Assembly: GCA_021234155.1 (NCBI GenBank)
Contig: JAJEKV010000080.1
Location: forward strand, 2,244,623 to 2,308,622
Reading direction: 5' to 3'
Source of the DNA: Isoetes taiwanensis
Taxonomy: Eukaryota > Streptophyta > Lycopodiopsida > Isoetales > Isoetaceae
DNA length: 64,000 nucleotides
Position 1 is the first letter of the stretch. Each line of letters begins with the position of its first letter. The position numbers were made by a program, and so were the translations under genes. A model generated the notes under the pieces. It ran no database searches. It was not told the origin of the DNA and saw only the letters and a program-made list of their open reading frames with translations. Below, in pieces: positions 1-9,329 of the stretch.

Positions 1-794
1 ATTTCTATGTGTTTAGTTCTTTCGTGTAAAACAGGATTTTTTGTCATTGCAATACAACTTTGATTGTCACAAAATAACTCTGTGCTCTCTTCCTGTTTTA
101 TTTCCAACTCATCTAAGAATCTTCTGGCCCAAATAATTTCCTTTGCTTCTAGAGTTGTGGATGCATACTCTGATATTGCTGTTGACAAGGCTATAGAGGA
201 TTAACTAGAGGTTGATTTACGTTCATCTAAATCTCCACACCAATCTGCATCACTGAAACTTCTTAATCTCAGATCCTTTGAATCATAAACTATCCCTGTG
301 TCTTCTGTACCTTTCAAAAACATCAAAACTTTCTTAGCTGCCAGCCAATGCTGATATCCTGGATTATTGTTATATCTGCTTAACACATTTACTATAAAGG
401 CTATATCAGGCCTTGTATTGTTTGCAATGAACAATAAGCTTCCAACTAATTGCCTATATCGCACTTTTCTCATTCTCTCCCTTTCTTCTTCAGTTTTGGG
501 ACAAAGATCCTTTGACAATTTGCTTCCAGCAATGAATGGAATTTTTACTGGATTGCATTCTTCCATATTGAATTTCTTCAAAATTGAGTCTATGTACTTA
601 CCTTGGTTTAAAGATATCTTCATATTTGCTATGTCCCTTTTGACTTGAATTTCCAAAAACTGAGATAACTCTCCCAGGTCTGTCATCTTGTATCTGCACT
701 TAAGCATTTTCTTGCACTCATTTAGAAAATTCATATTGTTAGATGCCAATATGCAGTCATCAACATACACAGCCATTATACAGAATTCTCCCTC
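1..794 (-). pseudogene. copia-1 pol: end of reverse transcriptase and RNase H (partial)
   Basis: Read on the minus strand, this piece opens just before the RT catalytic box YVDD (MAVYVDDCILASN). It continues through the RT thumb (NTRPDIAFIVNVLSRY) into RNase H, with DADWCGDLDERKSTSS near 230-200. A stop codon follows, and beyond it the frame resumes toward position 1 with ALSTAISEYAS, ARRFLDELEI and NPVLHERTKHIE, all typical of copia RNase H. It is the direct continuation of the RT half that ends at 12423. The 11.6-kb transposon sits between the two halves. The protein would have copied the element RNA and degraded it in the virus-like particle. The C-terminal end and 3' LTR are outside the window. 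Confidence 0.92.
791..794. repeat. Target-site duplication CCTC, left copy
   Basis: CCTC directly precedes the left TIR at 795 and is repeated directly after the right TIR at 12423-12426. Keeping one copy puts the copia RT frame back in register, which argues that these 4 bp are the true duplication. Confidence 0.8.
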
Positions 795-819
795 AAGTCG
801 TATTTAATTAAAGTGGGAC
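795..819 (+). repeat. Left terminal inverted repeat of the 11.6-kb transposon
   Basis: 25 bp beginning AAGTCGTATTTA and containing TTTAATTAAAG. It is an exact reverse complement of 12398-12422. Similarity stops sharply on both sides, as expected for a short-TIR transposon. Confidence 0.9.
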
Positions 820-1112
820 TCATTCCATTCCCATTTTTTTCGGAACCCTGTTAATTTACACGAAAAGGAGCACCCCGACCCGAAAACTATCCTTAATTCG
901 AATTTTTGTCTAGAACTCTGCATCGAAGCCCACCTCCAGGTTTCCCCTGGATAAAGAGTCGAGAACAAGAACAATGCAACTGAAACAAAGGAAATTCATT
1001 AAAGATTGAAACCAAAGCTCTAGTTGAAAAAGAATTTTTATTAATAAATTGAATAGGTACAATGTATTTTACATTGGACGCAGAGACCATGGCGGTCTCG
1101 CTGTCACTACAG

Positions 1113-1569
1113 TTACATCATCTTGGTAGGTGGTCCACCTAAGGGGATTAACTTGCGGCGCTTCTTCACGCCGACTGTAAGCCTTGGGGGCAATCTGAAG
1201 AGTGTGGAATGCCTCACGTGGAGGTGCCTCTGGAGCTCTACCGCCGACCTGTCACCCGACTTCTCCACTCGCCTCCCGCAGCCTTTCATCGAATATGCTC
1301 CTTCCCCAACCTCCGTGGATGTTATGCAATGCTTGCAAGATGCTTTGAGCTTCACGGACTTTCTCTTTGTTCTTTATTTCTTTATCCCCGGGGTGTAGCG
1401 AGCAACCTCTGAATTCGCGAACAACCTTATCCGGGCAAGAGTGTGGCGTGGTAGGGATCGTGCGAAACAGTATTTCTTTAAGCCTTAGCGGCGGGATGCA
1501 TGCCGCTGGGGCGGTCTGTGATGCCTGGCGGGATGCGTGCTTTCGTGTCGGATCACGTGTGCGAACCAC
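1113..1569 (-). pseudogene. Unidentified exon-like region inside the transposon
   Basis: GC-rich sequence with a minus-strand frame open from 1569 to 1252. It includes KVVREFRGCSLHPGD, then KNKEKVREAQSILQALHN, which look like real protein (charged, helical). After a frame change the coding-like character continues to about 1113. It lies downstream of the stop of the FCP1-like pseudogene on the same strand, so it may be a separate gene or a 3' exon. I do not recognise a family. The plus strand is open across part of the same interval, and strand choice rests only on amino-acid composition. Confidence 0.3.
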
Positions 1570-1699
1570 GGAGCAAGGAGAGTATGATTAACAATAACGG
1601 TGCCATTAGTCAAAACGAAGAAAAGAATGTTGAAATCAAATTACAATGGAGAACATTCATTCCATACAAGCTGCATCCAATGGCGTGGGAAGTAGTGTC

Positions 1700-1724
1700 T
1701 TTCTCGACTTCGCGAGTCGAGAAA
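1700..1724. repeat. TTCTCGACT/AGTCGAGAA palindrome
   Basis: Ten-base arms TTTCTCGACT and AGTCGAGAAA around TCGCG. It is a member of the palindrome family scattered over 1.7-8 kb of the transposon. A half copy (TTTCTCGAC) follows near 1830. Confidence 0.8.
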
Positions 1725-1933
1725 AGGCGAGGAAAAAATCCAAAGTACAACCATTCTCATTAGAATATGGTTGCATCCAATCACACACGGAAGCATACAA
1801 ATGGTTTCGTCAACGAGACAAGCAGTGCCTTTCTCGACAACTCAATATACAAGTATATTCATTACAAAATGTAAGTACATTTGTTCACGTTTGTTTACAA
1901 TATTCACACAATTTGACTATCTGAAAGCAGAGG

Positions 1934-2610
1934 TCAATCTTCTTGATCACCAAAATATTTGTCGTCCATAGCTTTCATGATCGCCTTGCTCTCGGATCGG
2001 GTTTCGTGGAGGCTCGGATAGTTCCTAATCACATCGGCGACAAGAATGGCAAATAGGGATTCCGCCAAGACAGGACAAAGTCCGAAAGACAACCACCTAT
2101 CCATCTCATACTCTTCAGGTCGATATGCCTTAGCAAGGATTGTATTTTGCGAGTTATGATAGCACTTGTAGGCGGAGTCGTCTATGATCGCTGTGTTGTG
2201 TTTGCCATAGTCGGGGAATTGCTCATAAACCACCATCCGGCCTTTTTCACCATAATAGGCTTCCCCTTTGTGATGGCTGGATCGAGGTTCCGACACATGC
2301 TTTCGACCCTTTTCGGATCCCAAACGAACTTGAACTTAAAAAGTGGAAGGCCGAGAACATTAAGAACATTGACAATATTTTTCTTTGCCATACAAGACCA
2401 TATGCCCACTTTGAATCCCGTTCCATGCACCATTCAACAATTTCCTTTGCTCTAGGTACCGGATACACTATTTTATGCTCCGTTTTTCGTCCGGGATCTG
2501 CGAGGTGTTAAGCTTCGGGGCGTCTTTATCGTGGTATCTGCGGCTAATACTCCATTGGCGTCAAATATTACAAGCTTGGCGGGACCAATTTGGATCCCGT
2601 TGGAGTTTGG
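1934..2610 (-). pseudogene. FCP1/NIF-like (HAD-superfamily) phosphatase domain, frameshifted
   Basis: Minus-strand translation gives a recognisable FCP1-homology domain spread over several frames. First comes AKLVIFDANGVLAADT near 2580-2535, which is motif I (D-x-N-G-V, the Asn variant common in plant homologues of DxDGT). Next is VYPVPRAKEIVEWCMER, then a frameshift into FKVGIWSCMAKKNI and FVWDPKRVESM. KGKPIMVKKAGWWF follows, another shift occurs, and then KHNTAIIDDSAYKCYHN (the DDSxYK motif) before a C-terminal tail ending KAMDDKYFGDQED at 1934. Enzymes of this family dephosphorylate phospho-Ser/Thr, classically on the RNA polymerase II CTD. At least three frame changes mean that no intact enzyme is encoded as read. 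Its position inside a DNA transposon suggests gene capture or an accessory transposon gene. Confidence 0.72.
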
Positions 2611-2815
2611 CTCGACCATATTTCCGGTTCATTGGGATCCATATCGCGGGATCATTATCTTTTCAGGTCCTTTACGGGCCGTGGCGGTGTCTTTTCTGGA
2701 TTGTCTTTGTGGAGTGCATTGTCCTCCTCGCGGCGTGAACCGCCGCTAGATATTGACAATGATCCGAGTCGTTGACATGGAACTCCACGAAATGATGACA
2801 TCTGTCGAAAGGAAC

Positions 2816-2895
2816 GCGAGTTTTTCGATTTCATGAAGTCGAGAATGGAAAAAAAAGTATTGAAAGGAAGCGAGTTTTTCGACTCGTGAGTCGAA
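2816..2895. repeat. Two CGAGTTTTTCGA-type palindromes
   Basis: Two related palindromes lie about 54 bp apart: TTCGATT/AAGTCGA at about 2823-2842 and TTTCGACT/AGTCGAAA at 2876-2895. Both are preceded by GCGAGTTTTTCGA. They lie just downstream of a minus-strand GTGAGT splice donor near 2921, that is, in an apparent intron. Confidence 0.7.
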
Positions 2896-4600
2896 ACACC
2901 GATAGAACAAAAGTAAACTCACCTCAATCTCGATTCTCAAGAATGTGTTCGGCAACATTCTGGTCTAAACCTTCGACATTTTCATCTCCGTCGGCTTTAT
3001 GCGCCTCGCTCGAGGTTTGTCTTCGTCCTCGTCGTCTTTCTTTGCTTCCATTTGTCTTCCTCCCTTTGAAATGCCCATGAAGCGGATCCGGGTATGACGA
3101 ATGGTTTCAACCATGTCCTTATTTCCAACCACGGATATAGGTTTCATTCCATAAAGCATAGCCCCTCGAGAGAACAGGCCATTCATGTACCACTCGCATA
3201 CAATTTGATCTTCCTCGACCAAGCTGGTTATGAAGTACTTGATAACTCTTGGCCGGATAGGAATTCTATGTATAGGACCTGTCGCACCATCTTTCTTTGA
3301 CTTTGTCCATCGATGGCACATCCTCCATAAATCTGCCGCCCTTCCAGGGTTCCATCTGCTCTTGAGAGATCATGAACCTGTCGAGATAATGATGTTCGCT
3401 AGACCACCACTTATCTAGGTCTATAGCCGATCTTGAAATCAAAACCAAAACTATATTGGCAAAGCTTGGTGCCTTGGCAAGCCAAGTCTACACTCATGTT
3501 CAAGTTCAGGTATATGGAGTACATGATCTTGTTGGTGAAGTTAATATCACCGCCCATTGGGAGACGGTTTGTCGATTGCCCGGCATGCAAAAGACAAGGA
3601 AACTGAAAGTATCAGTCGGTCATGTCCGGCACGTCTTGTACCACTTGCTCTATGTCACTTTGTCATAAAAAAGGGTGGGGTCTTCGATCATATTGATGGC
3701 AAATAGTGCCCCGCGGGTCCAGTGCAGTTCGGACCACCAAATCCCTTGTGCCCCAAAGTTACGAGAAATGGAGGGGAGCTATCATCGGCCTTAAATGGGA
3801 CCACCCCGAATCAAGCTTCCTCTTGAGAATTGCCATAGCACGTTCGAGGGAAGGGAAGGGTTTTGACGTTACGCTTTAGCTTGGTGTTGATGTAGGGTTG
3901 ACATAGGCGGTTCAATTCCTTCATGTCTTCCTCATCAAGGGCAGCCTTTTCCTTGTAATAATCAAAGTCATGGTATTCATTAGATGCAACGTTGCGAGAA
4001 CTTCGTGATGCCTTCTTCTAACGCTTATTTGTCTCTTTAGGTTGTGGCATAATCCTTTCGCGCCCCGCATTTTAGAACTCCTAGTCTTCCTTAGCGGGGA
4101 TTGTTCCATCAAGATTACGCCTTGTAGGTCAAGCGTTTCTTTGTCGTCGGGCCACAGTATCCTTTTCATGAGCGCTTGTCGAGCGGCTTGGGGTCCGGCA
4201 CGCTTGGAAATTCTCCATTGCTGTCCTTCAGCCTTGCCTCTTATCCATTGAGCCCATATCTCATCCATTTCTCCCCGGACCGCCTCGATTGCTAAGAATG
4301 AGGTCATATTGGTCCGAGAGAGACTCTACCCTTCCTTGGTGTTCTCTTCTTCTTCTCCTCTTCATCTTCTCCCTCATCATCTTCCTGGCCCTCCGTGAGA
4401 ACATATCTGCGAGTTTCTCAAAGGTCTTCCACTTATCAGGGAGCCCTGTTTCCTTTAGGGCCGAGGACAACCCAATGCTTTCCAGCTTGTTGCGGCGTGT
4501 ATGATCAGTCGGGATCACGGGCTGCATTCGGTCAATGTCCCAATGTCGAGCATGAAAGTATCTACAAACACCCAAGGTAAACACTAAATAGTAGCCCGAA

Positions 4601-4684
4601 GTAGAAGAAAATTAGACATTCAAGGGACTTTCGACTTCGCGAAATGAAAGTCCCTTTGAATGTCTAATTTTCTTTTACTTCTAC
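4601..4684. repeat. 84-bp near-perfect hairpin
   Basis: The left arm from 4601 (GTAGAAGAAAATTAGACATT, then CAAGGGACTTTC) is the reverse complement of the right arm ending CTTCTAC at 4684, with two small indels. The apex contains CGACTTCGCG, so it also carries a copy of the short palindrome family. It lies in an apparent intron of the minus-strand pseudogene. Confidence 0.85.
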
Positions 4685-4882
4685 GGGTTTTCGACTTCGC
4701 GAGTCGAGAAAGCTATGCATCCTTTGATTTCTGTGTTCCCTGGCTTTCGACTCGCGGTCCGAAACCCCGATGATAATCGGAAATGTTAGGATGGTAGGGC
4801 TTTTCGACTTCGCAGTCGAAAAACTGATGATAAAGGGAAATGTTAGGATGGTAGGGCATTCTCGACTCGCGAAGTCGAGAAT
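4631..4882. repeat. Array of five TCGACT palindromes at about 57-bp spacing
   Basis: Palindromes start at about 4631, 4688, 4744, 4801 and 4858, a spacing of 56-57 bp. The best ones are 4688-4711, 4801-4822 and 4858-4882 (ATTCTCGACT/AGTCGAGAAT, perfect). The last two spacers share a direct repeat (GAAATGTTAGGATGGTAGGG), so at least part of the array arose by tandem duplication. The whole array is intronic relative to the minus-strand exons at about 4.58 and 4.91 kb. Confidence 0.8.
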
Positions 4883-6443
4883 GGAAAGAATCGAGAGTTA
4901 TTTACCTTTACGTAGGCGGCACTTTGCTATTGTGTTCTGGCGGTGGCTAATCTTTGGCCGGTTAGGTTCTTGGCGTCTCCATTTGAAGAACTCTGCACTC
5001 TCGCTTGGCATATCTATCCTTGATCGCTGCGGCACCTCCTTCTAAAATGCGCAATACTTGCGCCCTCAGCGAATCTTGACCGTCCACTACCCGAACGGAC
5101 GTCTTTTCCCTTGAGGTCTTCCTCGGACTTCGGTGAACAACTGGCCGGTCGATCTGCTGAAAGGTATGACATCCATGGGCATTGGATCTCGGCAGCGGGG
5201 ATGTCGCACCATCGGGTTGAGAATCTCCGGCATGTGTGCTTTGGATTAAATTCAATGGTTGAACAAGGCGGCATCTCCGGTGCGGACCGGGGGTCGATGT
5301 CCAAGAGCGGCTTGTGTGCTATTCCCAACGGATAATACTTGAGCCAGCCGGCTCCATTTTACGTGCCCCTCTACGTGAAATCGATCTGGTCATCACGGAT
5401 CCATTAGTTGGGAGTCCACCATATCTTCGTCTGCTTCATCATCGATTCCTCCCGTGTGGTGTCATCTTCTCCATCTTTGGTCTTGTGGGACTTTTTACGT
5501 ATGAACCACAACTTCCCTCCCCTTTGCAGAGTGTTGTAGAGTCTTCCAGACGGTAGAAGTGAAGCTCCCCGTATTGAATAGTTTTTCCCTGACTCTGGAA
5601 ATCTCCATTCCAAGCTCCCTGGATGTTAGGGTTCCGGCCTCCTTCATCCCTTCCAAATCCTTCCATCCAAGGTTCTGACAATTTAAAGCGTAGGCCTTTT
5701 GTGCGTGCTTATAGCCCTTGCTCATGGAAGAGTGAGAATAATTTGAAACCGATAATTTTTAGGTGTGATAGAACTTACTTTTCCGGCGGTCTTGACATGT
5801 AGTGTTAGATGCTTCGAATCTGGCGCTGAGACGGAGAGCACAACACCGATTTTCTTGTACTTGTCTCCGGAGCTCTTCTTGTCCCTTTGGTGGAGAAATA
5901 GATCTTTCTCCTTCCCACTTCGCGATACCTCGACATACCACCAAGAATCTCTTTGGTGTGTCAAAGCTCTGTCTCCAGTCCCTCGATGGCGAAGAACGGA
6001 GTTGGCCCGGTGATCACTAGTGAGTCAGCGGTGAATCTTTGCAAGGCTAAAAGGATGGATCGATGAAGGTATTCCGACCAAAGAAAAACCTCGAGCTCAC
6101 CTAAGCCTTTGTCTTTTTTCTTCTTGCTACCGCTAGAACCGGCATCCCCTCAGGCACCTCGCTTCTTCGACGGATCGCCATGTTTGTATGCCCCTCATCT
6201 TCTTCCCCTTTCGAACCCATACGTAAATTAAGTTTCCTCCGTGGCGTTGTAAGTTTTAGGACTGCATGTAAAAAGATCGGGCGTGTTCTTTAATTTGAAT
6301 TTAAGGACATGCAATCATTTAAGAAAAATGCGGGCTAAAGTGGTACCGCGACGGTCGTCTTTAGCCCGCCCCAAACACTATTTGAAATTGAATCACATCA
6401 AGGGACTTAGTGAGCGGAGTGTAGTTTATCTTCACTCGACGGA

Positions 6444-6797
6444 TTGGCGACTTTGAGTTGGGAGGCGAGCATCGGCGCAGCGACCTCGGAATGGCGCCCT
6501 GACGCAGTAAGCTCCTCCACCGGCGCCTTTGCTCGTGTATTTTTTGACGACAGCGTCTTATTGCAAGCAGTTGATTTGATCGATGAGCACGGAGCTAAGG
6601 TAGGAAGCGAAGAGGAGCTTCCAGACACGGGAACTCTACACTGCTGCGCCATGGAACGGGGATACCACGAGAATCGCGATGATACAAGTATTAGATGAGA
6701 ATGCACTCTTGATGAGACCGACAGAAGAAGCAAAGACTCTCGGTGAGGCTGCGGGATCCGTGATACAGTGGCCCAAGGAATTTCTGCGTGAAGAGGT
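6444..6797 (+). pseudogene. DUF8039-like exon of a plant transposon protein
   Basis: Plus-strand coding-like sequence. One frame reads FDDSVLLQAVDLIDEHG. A second reads ELYTAAPWNGDTTRIAMIQV, then LLMRPTEEAKTLGEAAGSV and IQWPKEFLREE, ending at a GTGAGT splice donor (6798). The pattern of A/LLxRPTxEAxTLGxAxGSxxxWPK is what I remember for the domain (Pfam DUF8039) found in plant En/Spm-type and related transposon proteins, whose function is unknown. A frameshift separates the two parts. Its downstream exon could not be identified, and it may belong to the same plus-strand gene as the transposase at 9.3-12.2 kb. Confidence 0.45.
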
Positions 6798-6893
6798 GAG
6801 TTTCAGAGCTGCCTCTGTTATTTTGCGTGTAGAACATGCCGTCAGTGTTTAGATTATGGAACTGCTCGTGTTTAGACGGATTTACTGTTTCCT

Positions 6894-6957
6894 TGTCGAG
6901 CATTTTTCAGCTTCGAGAGATGATTTACTCTCGCGGCGGTTGAGAGATGCTCGACAC
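6894..6957. repeat. Imperfect inverted repeat TGTCGAGCAT/ATGCTCGACA
   Basis: Ten-base arms TGTCGAGCAT and ATGCTCGACA flank a 44-base centre that contains a second inverted pair (CGAGAG and CTCTCG). It is probably a relative of the shorter TCGACT palindromes. Confidence 0.6.
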
Positions 6958-7108
6958 GCGAAAAAACAATGGATCGAGGCTAAACTTGAGCGATTCCGTT
7001 TTAGGTATTTTTATTGGAATGTTTTCTTGGAATGTTGTATATAGAACAGGCTAGGTCTAAGGCCCAGGAGGTGCGGTTCAAATGCATCCTCCTGTGGTTA
7101 GTCAGAGA

Positions 7109-7702
7109 GGTCTCCACCCAGTCGGAACCACTCCTCTTCGCAATATTCGAGGAAGATGGTTCGAAGGAGAGTGGCTCAGACATGCTAGAGGCACCTGGGA
7201 CTACAAACAGGAGAATACAAAGTGCTTGGTTGTAGAGACCTATACTAAGACCCAAAGGCCTGCAGACAGTCAGGGCCACTTCCCTTCGCAATATTCGAGC
7301 AGTATAGTTTGAAGGAGAGTGGCTCAGACTGCCTCTAGGCACCAAGAATGCGGGGCCGAGGCATTGCTATGTGGGATCGGCGAAGATGGTTCAAGGAGGC
7401 GGTCTTTTTTTGGGTAGAGGCCATGTGGCGCCCACACATACGGGAGAATTGGGTTGCTAAGAGTTGGCACCGGCGAGACGGTCAAAACCACTTCCCTTCG
7501 CAATATCCGAGGAAGATAGTTTGAAGGAGAGTGGTTAAGACTGTCAGCGAGGCCAGCTCTAGAGTGCACTAGAGCCTGCGTTTTTCGACTCCGAAGTCGT
7601 GAAACCGCCGACACCCTCGTGGTTGGTCGCCGAGGCCTCCACCCGGTCGGAGCCGGTCCTCTTCGCAATATTCGATGAGCATGGTTGAAGGAGAGTGGCT
7701 CG
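7109..7702. repeat. Four-copy hairpin repeat (CCACTTCCCTTCGCAATATT family)
   Basis: Copies at about 7109-7181, 7270-7330, 7478-7542 and 7632-7702 share CTTCGCAATATTCGAGGAAG followed by GAAGGAGAGTGG. Each copy can fold: CCACTTCCCTTC pairs with GAAGGAGAGTGG around a loop of about 23 bases. Spacing is irregular (148-212 bp), so this is a dispersed repeat rather than a tandem array. Frames crossing it are artefacts of the repetition (RILRRE repeated). Confidence 0.8.
7581..7604. repeat. TTTCGACT/AGTCGTGAAA palindrome
   Basis: Member of the TCGACT palindrome family with arms TTTTTCGACT and AGTCGTGAAA around CCGA. Confidence 0.7.
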
Positions 7703-7759
7703 GTTGGGTGGAGGCACTGCTTGCGACCGCACAAAGGGCTATTATTGAGGGGTATGACA

Positions 7760-7782
7760 TTCTCGACTCACGAAGTCGAGAA
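7760..7782. repeat. TTCTCGACT/AGTCGAGAA palindrome
   Basis: Perfect nine-base arms around CACGA. Same family as the palindromes at 1700 and 4858. Confidence 0.8.
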
Positions 7783-7890
7783 GGCTGCAGCAGCTTAAAA
7801 AGAATGTGAAGATGTTGGGTAGTTTGTGTGCAATCCGAATCAATGAGTCGAGAATCCCTCAACCACCCAGCGGTCCAGTGTACACTCCCA

Positions 7891-7938
7891 CTTCTCGCCT
7901 CGGAAGTCGAGAAGTTCTCGACTTCTTGAGTCGAGAAG
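7891..7938. repeat. Two adjacent TTCTCGACT palindromes
   Basis: CTTCTCGCCT/AGTCGAGAAG at 7891-7914 is directly followed by TTCTCGACT/AGTCGAGAA at 7915-7938. Half copies flank the pair (near 7845 and 7975). Confidence 0.8.
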
Positions 7939-8055
7939 AAGGCTGTACTTTGGACTGTTGGCAAGCTGAGGTATTCTCAACTTCGCCCTCCCTTCTGCAT
8001 GTCTCTGCGGTGGAGGATATCTTTGTGAGTTAGAAATGCGGATTCTTTGAAGCAA

Positions 8056-9035
8056 TTCCTATTCTTAGTTCTTAGTGGGAGAAAAACATTCCTAGTTATG
8101 TTACGTTATGAAACATTCTTAGGCAGGTTTAGCTATATCTTTTGTGAATCTCTTCTAGTAATGTTACGTTAATGCTCTGCAATATCTTACTTCCTAACAC
8201 TGTCTCGATGATTTCTATCTGGGTTCCTTGCTACTACTCTTACCACTATTCTCACTTGTGCCTGTACAATGTATTCAATTCAACCACAAGCAAAAAAAGA
8301 TAACAAAAGCAGAAAACAATACAAAAGGAAAAGCGGATCGCTTGAGAGATTAGTGAGATTAATGAGAAAAGCAGAAGCGGTGGAGACAAATGAGATTAAT
8401 GAGAAAACAGAGAACAGTAGAGAGAAATGAGATTAAAAAGGGTATGATATTACAAAACATACACGGAAGATTTCTTTGGATGAGGAGGAAGCTCCGTGTT
8501 CGATTCCATGTGGGTGCAGGTCCTTATACCAAAGCGTGAATAAGGATTTGTCGGTACTGTAAATTGTATCGGGGATTAATAAGAGCCTCTAACAACAGAA
8601 TATAAGTAAAAATGCGAGTAAAGGACTTCTGAGAAAACTAAAAAGCGCAGTAAAAAGGCCTCACTTTCTTCTCGAGGAAATGCCTTGGCTCGAACACTCA
8701 ATCTGCTTGAAAAACTTATTTGGAAGGCGTCCGATCCGTCGACCAAAATTTCTTTGTCATAAGATGGCCTTGGAATGGCTCGGTTCGATCGATCGCCTGA
8801 TCGGAAAACCGGGCGCTTAAGGAAGAATAGGAGGAAAATAGGAGGAAGAATGGTCGGGGGGAGAGGAAGAGGGTGCAGTTAATTATGCCTGCACCCTCGA
8901 ACCTCGTAAAAGTGCAATAATAAACTTACATCGCGTGTGGGCCATGCCCTCCATGGCGTGGCGATGGAGTTCTTGACATGGCCATGCTTTCAGCCTCTGA
9001 GGAGGCGCCACGTGGCCATGACAAGATATTAAAGG
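8056..9035. other. Non-coding interior of the transposon with one short hairpin
   Basis: I see no coding sequence here. A perfect hairpin GAGGGTGCAG/CTGCACCCTC lies at 8869-8898 with a 10-base loop. Purine-rich tracts (GAGGAAAATAGGAGGAAGAA) occur just before it. Confidence 0.6.
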
Positions 9036-9290
9036 TTATATGTTTATATATGTTATCTTATGTTATATATTTAATATGGTTTCAATGGTTGAATAGTATT
9101 AAAGGTTATATATGGTTACAATGTTTACATATGGTTTACAATGAATATGGTTGTATGGTTTAATATGATTATATGATTTTAGTTAATATGGTTGTATGAT
9201 TTAATATGGTTTAATATGGTTATATTTAATATGTTTGTATGGTTTTATATGGTTCATATGGTCATATTTGTGGTGTTTGGGGCTATATGG
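9036..9290. repeat. Low-complexity TATGGTT/TTAATATGG tract
   Basis: Degenerate short repeats of TATATGGTT and TTTAATATGG units over about 250 bp, immediately upstream of the transposase gene. It could hold its promoter, but no specific element can be assigned. Confidence 0.75.
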
Positions 9291-9329
9291 TTTTAATGTT
9301 AGCTTTTTCATTCAGGGGAGCATGTGAGA

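Larger units (their letters stand above)
2922..6226 (-). pseudogene. Upstream exons of the minus-strand transposon gene, function unknown
   Basis: A broken multi-exon coding region. A start is plausible near 6226 (MGSKGEEDEG). The first exon reads through GSKKKKDKGLGELEVFLW and RFTADSLVITGPTPFF and ends at a GTAAGT donor near 5778. Further pieces are QKAYALNCQNLGWKDLEG (5.7 kb), RILEGGAAAIKDRYAKREC (5.0 kb, followed by a donor near 4906), DKWKTFEKLADMFSRRARKM (4.5-4.3 kb), IEAVRGEMDEIWAQWIRG, LNRLCQPYINTKLKRN (about 3.9 kb), KYFITSLVEEDQIVCEWYMN (3.2 kb), and an acidic stretch KKDDEDEDKPRAR. A donor near 2921 ends the last piece. Frames change many times. I do not recognise this part. It may be the N-terminal portion of the FCP1-like protein or a separate gene. 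Palindromic repeats sit in the apparent introns. Confidence 0.5.

Noticed and set aside
2247..2468. Separate gene with YPVPRAKEIVEWCMER
   Set aside because: It is one frame of the broken FCP1-like domain and is included in that entry.
8486..8530. tRNA-like B box (GTGTTCGATTCCAT)
   Set aside because: No A box at the right distance and no cloverleaf could be drawn. Probably chance.
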